22,222 nucleotides of DNA, from positions 1 to 22,222 of the forward strand of contig CBFGWV010000047.1 of NCBI GenBank assembly GCA_965652545.1, in the 5' to 3' direction. Origin of the DNA: CBFGWV01 sp965652545 (GTDB lineage: Bacteria; Pseudomonadota; Gammaproteobacteria; Competibacterales; Competibacteraceae). Below, in pieces: positions 16,858 through 22,222 of the stretch; position 1 is the first letter of the stretch; each line of letters opens with the position of its first letter. The translations under genes and the position numbers were made by a program. Under the pieces are notes generated by a model, which saw only the letters and a program-made list of their open reading frames with translations, did no database searches and had not been told where the DNA came from.

Positions 16858-16876
16858 CGCGGCAACCAATGCCGCG
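16858..16876 (+). promoter_or_regulatory. Hairpin just upstream of the speE ribosome binding site
   Basis: CGCGGCA and TGCCGCG form a perfect 7-bp stem around ACCAA. The structure ends two bases before the Shine-Dalgarno AGGAG (16879-16883), which is itself five bases from the ATG. A stem this close to the ribosome binding site could affect translation of speE or protect the transcript; no function is shown. Confidence 0.4.
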
Positions 16877-16888
16877 ACAGGAGTCCCC

Positions 16889-17749
16889 ATGAGTCTAGAC
16901 ACGAGCTGGTTTTCAGAAGTCCATGCCAAGGTCAATGCCGCCTTCTCGCTGAAGATCGACGCCCGCTTGCACGAAGAGCAGAGCCCGTTTCAGCGGATCG
17001 AAGTGTTCCAGACCAAGGGCTTCGGACGCATGATGGCGATCGACGGCATCATCATGCTCACCGATCGTGACAATTTCCTGTACCACGAGATGATGGCCCA
17101 CCCTGCGGTGTTCGCGCATCCGGCCCCCAGGCGGGTGTTGATCGTCGGCGGCGGTGACTGCGGCACGCTGCGCGAGGTGCTCAAGCACCCCGACCTGGTG
17201 GAGGTCGTCCAGGTGGACATCGACGAAGCCGTTACCCGGGCAGCGTTGAAGTACTTCCCCACGTTGACCGAAGCGAACGACGACCCGCGCGCCAGCCTGC
17301 ATTTCGAGGACGGCATCAAGTGGGTGCGCGATGCGCCGGAAGGCCATTACGACATCATCATCGTCGACAGCACTGACCCTATCGGGCCCGCTGTCGGCTT
17401 GTTCAATGAATCCTTCGTTCGCGACTGCCACCGTGCCCTGGGGGAGGACGGCGTTCTGGTGCAGCAAAGCGAGAGCCCGCTGACCGATCTGGCCGACATC
17501 ATCCTGCCCATGTACCGCAACATGCGGGCGGCGGGATTCGACGATGTGCACTCGCTTCACTTCCCCCAGCCGGTGTACCCCACCGGTTGGTGGACGGCCA
17601 CGCAGGCGCGCAAGAACGGCCGTGTCGCGGATTTCCGCGAAGCCGATGCCGCCGCCAAGCGCTTTCATACCGAGTACTACAACGCACAGATGCATCGTGC
17701 GGCACTCGCGGTCCCTGAGCTGATGCGCAGGGCCATCGAAACGCTGTGA
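16889..17749 (+). CDS. speE: Spermidine synthase (polyamine aminopropyltransferase)
   Basis: SpeE transfers the aminopropyl group of decarboxylated S-adenosylmethionine to putrescine, giving spermidine. The 286-residue protein has the usual length. An N-terminal beta domain (SPFQRIEVFQTKGFGRMM, LDRDNFLYHEMMAHP-like block) precedes the Rossmann methyltransferase-like core. The core contains VLIVGGGDCGTLREVLKH, VDIDEAV and the catalytic region DSTDPIGPA, with the key aspartates in place. The usual GGGDGG is GGGDCG here, a tolerated change. The ATG at 16889 has AGGAG five bases upstream. It is divergent from speA and converges on the PII gene with only 14 nt between their stop codons and no visible terminator. 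Confidence 0.97.
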   Translation: MSLDTSWFSEVHAKVNAAFSLKIDARLHEEQSPFQRIEVFQTKGFGRMMAIDGIIMLTDRDNFLYHEMMAHPAVFAHPAPRRVLIVGGGDCGTLREVLKHPDLVEVVQVDIDEAVTRAALKYFPTLTEANDDPRASLHFEDGIKWVRDAPEGHYDIIIVDSTDPIGPAVGLFNESFVRDCHRALGEDGVLVQQSESPLTDLADIILPMYRNMRAAGFDDVHSLHFPQPVYPTGWWTATQARKNGRVADFREADAAAKRFHTEYYNAQMHRAALAVPELMRRAIETL

Positions 17750-17763
17750 CGGGCGATAGCCTC

Positions 17764-18102
17764 CTAGAGGGCGTCGACGCCGGTCTCACCGGTGCGGATG
17801 CGCAGCGCCTGCTCCAGCGCCACGACGAAAATCTTGCCATCGCCGATCTTGCCGGTGTTGGCGGCCTTGGTGATCGCCTCGATGACAGCGTCGAGAATGC
17901 CGTCATCGACGCCGACCTCGATCTTCACCTTGGGTAGGAAGTCCACCACATACTCAGCGCCGCGGTAGAGCTCGGTGTGTCCCTTCTGCCGTCCAAAGCC
18001 CTTGACCTCGGTCACGGTGATGCCTTGCACACCGATCTCCGACAAGGCCTCGCGCACATCGTCGAGTTTGAACGGTTTGATGATCGCAGTGACCAGTTTC
18101 AT
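17764..18102 (-). CDS. Nitrogen regulatory protein PII, copy downstream of amtB
   Basis: PII trimers bind ATP/ADP and 2-oxoglutarate and report nitrogen state to AmtB, GlnE and NtrB. The 112-residue protein is full length. The T-loop carries Y51, the uridylylation site, in YRGAEY. The B-loop (TGKIGDGKIFV) and C-loop (RIRTGETG) are intact. By eye it differs from the copy upstream of amtB at 14 of 112 positions, with only one change in the first 60 residues. I chose the ATG at 18102, since MKLVTAIIKPFKLDDVREAL is the conserved start. It may have its own promoter downstream of a terminator-like hairpin. Whether it is GlnB or GlnK cannot be settled from sequence; linkage to amtB suggests GlnK. 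Confidence 0.93.
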   Translation of the reverse strand: MKLVTAIIKPFKLDDVREALSEIGVQGITVTEVKGFGRQKGHTELYRGAEYVVDFLPKVKIEVGVDDGILDAVIEAITKAANTGKIGDGKIFVVALEQALRIRTGETGVDAL

Positions 18103-18142
18103 ATCTGCTTCGCCTTTGAAATCCTTGCGCCGACCGATTGGC

Positions 18143-18151
18143 ACTATAGCA
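18143..18151 (-). promoter_or_regulatory. Extended -10 promoter candidate for the downstream PII gene
   Basis: On the minus strand TGC is directly followed by TATAGT, a strong extended -10 match 40 nt upstream of the PII start codon. No good -35 box is present at the standard distance. It lies just after a terminator-like hairpin, so the second PII gene could be transcribed independently of amtB. Confidence 0.5.
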
Positions 18152-18172
18152 CTGCCGTCGGCGTGAAAACGT

Positions 18173-18203
18173 CGCGGGTGACCGGTCGAACCGGTCACCC
18201 GCG
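18173..18203 (-). terminator. Terminator-like hairpin after amtB
   Basis: A perfect 14-bp stem with a three-base loop (arms CGCGGGTGACCGGT and its complement) begins 22 nt after the amtB stop. On the minus strand it is followed by ACG and then TTTT, a short T run. This is the most terminator-like structure in the window. It would separate amtB from the second PII gene. Confidence 0.6.
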
Positions 18204-18225
18204 GTACGTGGCGGCCTACTAGGGA

Positions 18226-19515
18226 TCAGCCCTTGCCCGAGGTGAACTCCGGATAAGCTTCCATACCGCATTCGGTCAGGTCGACGCCTTCGTGCTCCTC
18301 CTCCTCGGTGACCCTCAGCCCCATGATGGCCTTGAGAATGCCCCAGACGACGAGGCTGGCGCCGAACACCCAGACGAAGATGGTCAACGCACCGACAAAC
18401 TGGCCGACGAAGCTGGTGCCATCTTTCGTGATTGGGACGATCATCACGCCATAGAAGCCCACCACCCCGTGCACGGAGATGGCGCCCACCGGGTCGTCGA
18501 TCTTGAGCTTGTCCAGGCCGACGATCGAGAACACGACGATGATGCCGCCCACGGCGCCGAGAATCGTCGCCATCAGCGCGCTGGGGGTGGACGGTTCGGC
18601 AGTGATGGCCACCAGACCGGCCAAGGCGCCGTTGAGCAGCATGGTGAGATCGGCCTTGCCGAAGAGGATGCGGGCGGTGATCAGCGCGGCGATACCGCCA
18701 CCGGCGGCCGCGGCATTGGTGTTCAGGAAAACCATGGCCACCGTATTGGCGCTGACCACATCGCCCAGCTTGAGCACCGACCCGCCGTTAAAGCCGAACC
18801 AGCCCATCCACAAGATCAGCGTGCCCAGTGTGGCCAGTGGGAGGTTGGCGCCGGGTATGGCGCGGACCTCGCCGTTGGGGCCGTACTTGCCCTTGCGCGC
18901 ACCCAGCAGGATGACACCGGCCAAGGCGGCACTGGCGCCGGCCATGTGCACGATGCCCGATCCGGCGAAGTCGGAGAAACCGAAATCATCGCCCAAGGTA
19001 AACATGCCGAATACCGCGTTGCCACCCCAGGTCCAGGAGCCTTCCATCGGGTAGATGAAGCCGGTCATGACCACGGCGAAGGCCAGGAAGGCCCACAGCT
19101 TCATGCGCTCGGCCACCGCACCGGAGACGATGGACATGGCCGTGGCGACGAACACCACCTGGAAGAAGAAATCCGAGGCATCGGAGTACACCGCCCCGCC
19201 GCCAAATCCGGCTTCGGTGCTGGCGGCCAGGACGCTGGCGGTGAGTTCGTCTGCGCTGGCGGCACCATCGAGTTCGATACCGGTCAGGAAATACGTGCCG
19301 CCGTACATGATGGCGTAGCCGCAGATCATGTACATGATGCAGGCGACCGAGTAGAGGGCGACGTTCTTGGTGAGGATCTCGGTGGTGTTCTTGGAGCGGA
19401 CCAGACCGGACTCCAGCATGGAGAAGCCGGCGGCCATCCACATCACCAAGGCGCCACAGACCAGGAAGTAGAACGTATCAAGTGCGTACTGAAGCTCGAA
19501 AATCTGATTTTCCAC
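18226..19515 (-). CDS. amtB: Ammonium channel/transporter AmtB
   Basis: Amt proteins are trimeric inner-membrane channels that take up ammonium and are blocked by unmodified GlnK. The protein has about 429 residues and is hydrophobic throughout, with around 11 membrane segments and no cleavable signal peptide at the N-terminus (MENQIFELQYALDTFYFLVCG). The twin pore histidines lie in GIVHMAGASAALAG and ISVHGVVGFYG. A GTG at 19515 is the likely start because AAAGGGG lies nine bases upstream; a TTG at 19524 would abut that sequence. The C-terminal cytoplasmic tail is acidic (TEEEEHEGVDLTECGMEAYPE). The gene sits 45 nt after the upstream PII gene, the classic glnK-amtB pair. Confidence 0.97.
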   Translation of the reverse strand: MENQIFELQYALDTFYFLVCGALVMWMAAGFSMLESGLVRSKNTTEILTKNVALYSVACIMYMICGYAIMYGGTYFLTGIELDGAASADELTASVLAASTEAGFGGGAVYSDASDFFFQVVFVATAMSIVSGAVAERMKLWAFLAFAVVMTGFIYPMEGSWTWGGNAVFGMFTLGDDFGFSDFAGSGIVHMAGASAALAGVILLGARKGKYGPNGEVRAIPGANLPLATLGTLILWMGWFGFNGGSVLKLGDVVSANTVAMVFLNTNAAAAGGGIAALITARILFGKADLTMLLNGALAGLVAITAEPSTPSALMATILGAVGGIIVVFSIVGLDKLKIDDPVGAISVHGVVGFYGVMIVPITKDGTSFVGQFVGALTIFVWVFGASLVVWGILKAIMGLRVTEEEEHEGVDLTECGMEAYPEFTSGKG

Positions 19516-19524
19516 GACGGACAA

Positions 19525-19531
19525 CCCCTTT
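19525..19531 (-). promoter_or_regulatory. Ribosome binding site that sets the amtB start
   Basis: AAAGGGG on the minus strand directly abuts an in-frame TTG (19524) and lies nine bases before an in-frame GTG (19515). Only the GTG has workable spacing, and it gives the N-terminus MENQIFELQYAL typical of this Amt group. Confidence 0.65.
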
Positions 19532-19560
19532 GTTTCTTGGACTCGCCGGCCAGTCGCGCC

Positions 19561-19899
19561 CTAGAGCGCGTCGGTGCCGGTCTCCCCGGTGCGAATACGG
19601 ACGGCCTGTTCCAGATCGAGTACGAAGATCTTCCCGTCACCGATCTTTCCGGTGTTGGCAGCCTTGCTGACGATCTCGATGACCCGATCGGTCAGCCCGC
19701 TATCCACGGCGACCTCCAGCTTTACCTTGGGTAGAAAATCAACGACGTACTCGGCGCCCCGATAGAGTTCGGTGTGGCCCTTCTGGCGCCCGAAGCCCTT
19801 CACTTCAGTCACGGTGATGCCCTGCACACCGATTTCCGACAGGGCCTCCCGAACATCGTCGAGCTTGAACGGCTTGATGATGGCGGTAATCAATTTCAT
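19561..19899 (-). CDS. glnK: Nitrogen regulatory protein PII (GlnK) upstream of amtB
   Basis: This is a second full-length PII protein of 112 residues, with Y51 in the T-loop, an intact TGKIGDGKIFV B-loop and the RIRTGETG nucleotide-binding end. Relative to the other copy, the changes cluster at 61-78 and 90-110; the T-loop itself is identical. The genes also differ at many synonymous sites, so the duplication is not recent. The ATG at 19899 has GAGG eight bases upstream; the longer open frame to 20100 is leader sequence. Position directly before amtB, with NtrC and sigma-54 type sites upstream, supports the name GlnK. Under nitrogen excess it should bind and close AmtB. Confidence 0.95.
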   Translation of the reverse strand: MKLITAIIKPFKLDDVREALSEIGVQGITVTEVKGFGRQKGHTELYRGAEYVVDFLPKVKLEVAVDSGLTDRVIEIVSKAANTGKIGDGKIFVLDLEQAVRIRTGETGTDAL

Positions 19900-19920
19900 G
19901 GACGGATCCTCGTTCACGTA

Positions 19921-19969
19921 GCCGGACGCATGGGTGCCGGAGCACCGGACCTGCGGCTTTCGATCCGGC
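19921..19969 (-). promoter_or_regulatory. Possible structured 5' leader of glnK
   Basis: GCCGGA (19921-19926) can pair with TCCGGC (19964-19969), enclosing a second hairpin, GGTGC/GCACC (19933-19946). Both would lie in the untranslated leader if transcription starts near 19985. The pairing is real on paper; a regulatory role is not shown. Confidence 0.25.
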
Positions 19970-19995
19970 GCGAAAAAGCCAAGCGAGCGAGGTAA

Positions 19996-20011
19996 TGCAC
20001 GGCTCATGCCA
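19996..20011 (-). promoter_or_regulatory. Sigma-54 (RpoN) type promoter of glnK-amtB
   Basis: The minus strand reads TGGCATGAGCCGTGCA, with the essential GG and GC separated by exactly ten bases. It departs from the consensus TGGCACG-N4-TTGCA at two positions. Transcription would begin near 19985, about 86 nt before the glnK start codon. The NtrC-type palindrome upstream makes the call much stronger than the motif alone. Confidence 0.7.
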
Positions 20012-20078
20012 GCGGCGACAGAAGCTCGGCTGAATCGACGATCAAGGTGAATGAAACGGGTTCCTGAGCGTGCGGCAT

Positions 20079-20095
20079 TGCACCAATGCGTACGC
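20079..20095 (-). promoter_or_regulatory. Second, weaker NtrC-type site
   Basis: One half is a perfect GGTGCA on the minus strand, in the context ATTGGTGCAA, and the other half is degenerate. Its centre (about 20087) is 31 bp from the strong site and about 102 bp upstream of the predicted start of transcription. This spacing resembles the paired NtrC sites of E. coli glnA. Confidence 0.45.
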
Positions 20096-20109
20096 ACCAA
20101 AAAGCAGCA

Positions 20110-20126
20110 CGCACCACAATGGTGCG
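20110..20126 (-). promoter_or_regulatory. NtrC binding site upstream of glnK
   Basis: CGCACCACAATGGTGCG is a perfect 7-bp palindrome with a three-base centre. It matches the NtrC consensus TGCACC-N5-GGTGCA except at the outermost bases. Its centre lies about 133 bp upstream of the predicted sigma-54 start, a normal enhancer distance. It also sits about 47 bp before the probable ubiK transcription start on the other strand. Confidence 0.75.
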
Positions 20127-20149
20127 TTCACGTACCGGTGATTGCCGGG

Positions 20150-20158
20150 TGATACACT
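20150..20158 (+). promoter_or_regulatory. Extended -10 promoter candidate for ubiK
   Basis: TGA followed by TACACT forms an extended -10 element 30 nt before the ubiK start codon. The -35 region is not well conserved. GAGG at 20179-20182, six bases before the ATG at 20189, fixes the start of translation. Confidence 0.45.
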
Positions 20159-20188
20159 GCGCGCAAATTCAGGCTTGTGAGGTTCTTG

Positions 20189-20521
20189 ATGATCGACCCC
20201 AAGGTGCTCGAAGACATGGCGCGCCGACTGGCGGACGCACTGCCCCCGGGTCTGCGCCAGTTCCAATCGGACATGGAGCGCAATGCCCACGCCGTTCTGC
20301 AAAGCGCGTTCGCGCGCATGGATTTGGTGACGCGGGAGGAATTCGACGTGCAGCGCGGCGTACTGGCCCGTACCCGCGAAAAATTGGCGGCCCTGGAAGC
20401 ACGCCTGGCACAACTGGAAGCCGCAGACGCTCCCGAGGCGAGCGCAGCAAAGGCGGACACCATCGAAACGAGTCCGCGGCGCAAACCGAAGCCAAAAAAT
20501 CCTGACGCTCAATCAGAATAA
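20189..20521 (+). CDS. ubiK: Ubiquinone biosynthesis accessory factor UbiK (YqiC/BMFP family)
   Basis: UbiK-family proteins form small coiled-coil oligomers that bind membranes and assist the soluble Ubi complex in aerobic ubiquinone synthesis. The 110-residue product has an N-terminal amphipathic helix (MIDPKVLEDMARRLADALP), the family core FARMDLVTREEFDVQRGVLARTREKLAALEARLAQLE, which is a coiled coil at about 45-85, and a basic disordered tail (PRRKPKPKNP). I chose the ATG at 20189 with GAGG six bases upstream, over the in-frame GTG at 20177. It is divergent from glnK and 70 nt before comM, a neighbourhood also known in Pseudomonas. Confidence in the family is high; the role is inferred from relatives. 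Confidence 0.9.
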   Translation: MIDPKVLEDMARRLADALPPGLRQFQSDMERNAHAVLQSAFARMDLVTREEFDVQRGVLARTREKLAALEARLAQLEAADAPEASAAKADTIETSPRRKPKPKNPDAQSE

Positions 20522-20566
20522 CCCCGCTACGGGGCATCGGAATCGAACGCTGTGCCGGCTTCCGGC
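20522..20566 (+). promoter_or_regulatory. Two short hairpins between ubiK and comM
   Basis: CCCCG-CTA-CGGGG (20522-20534) begins at the ubiK stop codon, and GCCGG-CTT-CCGGC (20554-20566) follows. Neither has a T run. They may weakly terminate or process the ubiK transcript. The comM ribosome binding site, GGAGG, follows at 20581. Confidence 0.3.
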
Positions 20567-20591
20567 GCGGCATCGCTCACGGAGGAGCCGT

Positions 20592-22079
20592 ATGAGTTTT
20601 GCTCAGGTTCAGACCCGAGCACTGGCCGGCGTGCTGGGGCTGCCGGTCACGGTTGAAGTGCATCTGGCCAATGGATTGCCCGCGTTGTCGATCGTCGGTT
20701 TGCCCGAGACGGCGGTCAAGGAAGCCAAAGACAGGGTACGCGGTGCGTTGTTGACCTCAGGCTTCGAGTTCCCGGCCCGCCGCATCACCATCAATCTGGC
20801 ACCGGCCGATCTACCCAAGGGTGGCGGCCGCTTCGATCTGCCGATCGCGCTGGGGGTGTTGGCAGCCTCCGGGCAGATACCCGCAGACGCGTTGAACGGC
20901 ATCGAGTGCATGGGTGAGCTCGCATTGTCCGGCGCGTTGCGTGGGGTGCGTGGCGTTCTGCCGGCGGCCCTTGCAGCACGTCAGGCCGGGCGCGTTTTCA
21001 TCACCGCTCAGGAGAGTGCCGCCGAAGCGGCCCTGGTACCGGGCTTGACAGTGCATCCGGCGGATACCTTGCTGGCGGTGGCCGCGCACCTGAGCCAGCG
21101 CAAACCGTTGCCGGTGCAAGCGCCCACGGCATTGGCCGGCGATGAGTCCGATGCCCCCGACATGGGCGATGTGCGCGGCCAGTTTCAGGCCCGGCGCGCC
21201 TTGGAGATCGCCGCCGCCGGTGCGCACAACCTACTGTTCGAGGGGCCACCGGGAACCGGCAAGACGCTGCTGGCCAGTTGCTTGCCGGGTATTCTGCCGC
21301 CGATGACCGACAGCGAGGCGCTGGAATCGGCAGCGGTGGCCTCGCTGGCGGGTACGCTGGACCCGGCGCACTGGTGCCGCCGCCCGTTTCGCGCGCCGCA
21401 TCACACCGCATCGGGTGTGGCCCTGGTCGGTGGCGGCGGGCTGCCGCGTCCTGGCGAGGTGAGTCTTGCGCATCATGGCGTGCTGTTTCTGGATGAGTTG
21501 CCCGAGTTCAGTGCACGGGTGTTGGAGGTGTTGCGCGAGCCTCTGGAGTCCGGGCGCATCGTCATCGCGCGCGCGGCGCGGCAGGCAGAGTTCCCGGCGC
21601 GCGTCCAACTGGTGGCGGCGATGAATCCCTGCCCGTGCGGTTATCTGGGGGACCCGAACGTTGACTGCCGCTGCTCGCCTGACCAGGTGTCCCGTTACCG
21701 CGGCCGTATTTCGGGGCCGCTGCTGGATCGCATCGATATTCGCCTGACGGTCCCACGGCTGGCACCGACTGAGTTGCGTGGCAGTGATCCGGGCGAGTCG
21801 TCGGCGCGGGTTCGTGAGCGTGTCGCAGCCGCGCGGGCGATGCAGCTCGAACGCCAGGGCCGGCCCAATGCGCAGCTTTCCGGGCAGGCGCTGGAGCGTC
21901 ATTGCCAGTTGCCGGCGGATGCCGAGGATCTGCTGATGACGGCCTGTCATCGTCTGTCGCTGAGCCCGCGGGCGGTTCATCGGGTGCTGCGGGTGGCGCG
22001 TACGATTGCGGACTTGGCCCAGTCACCCGGCATTGCGCTGCCGCAGTTGTCGGAGGCGCTCGGCTATCGGGGCAAGTAG
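20592..22079 (+). CDS. comM: YifB/ComM family AAA+ Mg-chelatase-like ATPase
   Basis: ComM is a hexameric helicase that drives branch migration during natural transformation in Vibrio and Haemophilus; homologues (YifB) are widespread, also in species not known to be competent. The 495-residue protein is close to the 506 of E. coli. The N-terminal Lon-protease-like fold contains GLPETAVKEAKDRVRGAL and LAPADLPKGGGRFDLPIAL. The AAA+ core has Walker A GPPGTGKT, Walker B LFLDELPEF and the motif AAMNPCPCGY with further cysteines (DCRCSP). DRIDI and the C-terminal sensor region (SPRAVHRVLRVARTIADL) complete it. The ATG at 20592 has a strong GGAGG. Nothing is truncated. It alone does not prove competence. 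Confidence 0.96.
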   Translation: MSFAQVQTRALAGVLGLPVTVEVHLANGLPALSIVGLPETAVKEAKDRVRGALLTSGFEFPARRITINLAPADLPKGGGRFDLPIALGVLAASGQIPADALNGIECMGELALSGALRGVRGVLPAALAARQAGRVFITAQESAAEAALVPGLTVHPADTLLAVAAHLSQRKPLPVQAPTALAGDESDAPDMGDVRGQFQARRALEIAAAGAHNLLFEGPPGTGKTLLASCLPGILPPMTDSEALESAAVASLAGTLDPAHWCRRPFRAPHHTASGVALVGGGGLPRPGEVSLAHHGVLFLDELPEFSARVLEVLREPLESGRIVIARAARQAEFPARVQLVAAMNPCPCGYLGDPNVDCRCSPDQVSRYRGRISGPLLDRIDIRLTVPRLAPTELRGSDPGESSARVRERVAAARAMQLERQGRPNAQLSGQALERHCQLPADAEDLLMTACHRLSLSPRAVHRVLRVARTIADLAQSPGIALPQLSEALGYRGK

Positions 22080-22222
22080 GACGTTGGCGGGCGTTGATCG
22101 CCGACGGACTGGCGGGGCGGCGATCTGGCCCCTAACCTAGGAGGCTGTCGCGGCGCGGGGGTGCGGTGGCCGAATCCCGCCCTGCGGGCCGGGTGGACCT
22201 CGATCAGACGCGCTGTGAACAC
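22080..22222. other. 143-nt tail without a supported gene
   Basis: The tail is GC-rich. It holds one short hairpin, CCCGC-CCT-GCGGG (22176-22188), without a T run. Open frames run off the right edge on both strands, but none has a start signal or recognisable product in what is visible. Confidence 0.5.

Noticed and set aside
17746..17763. Bidirectional terminator between speE and the PII gene
   Set aside because: The 14-nt gap shows only an imperfect short inverted repeat and no T run.
18292..19734. 480-residue open frame antisense to amtB and glnK
   Set aside because: It is rich in His, Gly, Asp and Glu, as expected from reading membrane-protein codons backwards, and spans the ends of two real genes.

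Overview
The window is ordinary chromosomal DNA from a gammaproteobacterium with high GC. I infer this from gene order and family resemblance, because nothing in the sequence names the genus. Three blocks match arrangements known from Pseudomonas and related gammaproteobacteria: tsaD divergent from rpsU-yqeY-dnaG-rpoD; priA near argS and a SPOR-domain (FtsN-like) gene; and glnK-amtB divergent from ubiK-comM. I see no phage, transposon, integrase, CRISPR array or toxin-antitoxin pair.

Layout: 1-1087 holds tsaD (minus), with a heptamer tandem repeat at its 3' end. 1187-5610 is the macromolecular-synthesis operon: ribosomal protein S21, a YqeY-type protein, primase and the housekeeping sigma factor. 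It has a good sigma-70-type promoter in front, a hairpin before dnaG and an internal promoter candidate before rpoD. A 36-nt perfect palindrome and a CAU-anticodon tRNA (probably tRNA-Ile2) follow. 5811-7483 holds four small, poorly characterised genes, three of them probably membrane proteins. 7567-12179 carries priA, argS and a SPOR-domain cell-division protein. 12308-14899 is a three-PAS GGDEF/EAL c-di-GMP protein whose end overlaps that of speA (arginine decarboxylase). speA is divergent from speE (spermidine synthase), which gives a polyamine module. 17764-19899 is a nitrogen module: an ammonium channel gene flanked by two PII genes, all on the minus strand. Upstream of it lie a sigma-54-type promoter and NtrC-type sites. 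20189-22079 holds ubiK and comM (yifB). The last 143 bases contain no gene that I can support.

How the genes work together: the first block couples translation (S21, t6A modification of tRNA), replication priming and transcription initiation. The tRNA-Ile2 reads AUA codons. PriA restarts forks, ArgS charges tRNA-Arg, and the SPOR protein probably acts at the septum. SpeA makes agmatine from arginine; SpeE makes spermidine from putrescine, and the steps between are encoded elsewhere. The GlnK/AmtB set senses nitrogen state and gates ammonium uptake.

I found no convincing undescribed system. The points most worth a second look are the NtrC/sigma-54 architecture upstream of the twin-PII amtB locus with a separate terminator and promoter for the second PII gene, the rpoD-tRNA palindrome, a possibly leaderless priA, the GGDEF/EAL gene where hslVU is often found, and the unknown small genes at 6388-7483.
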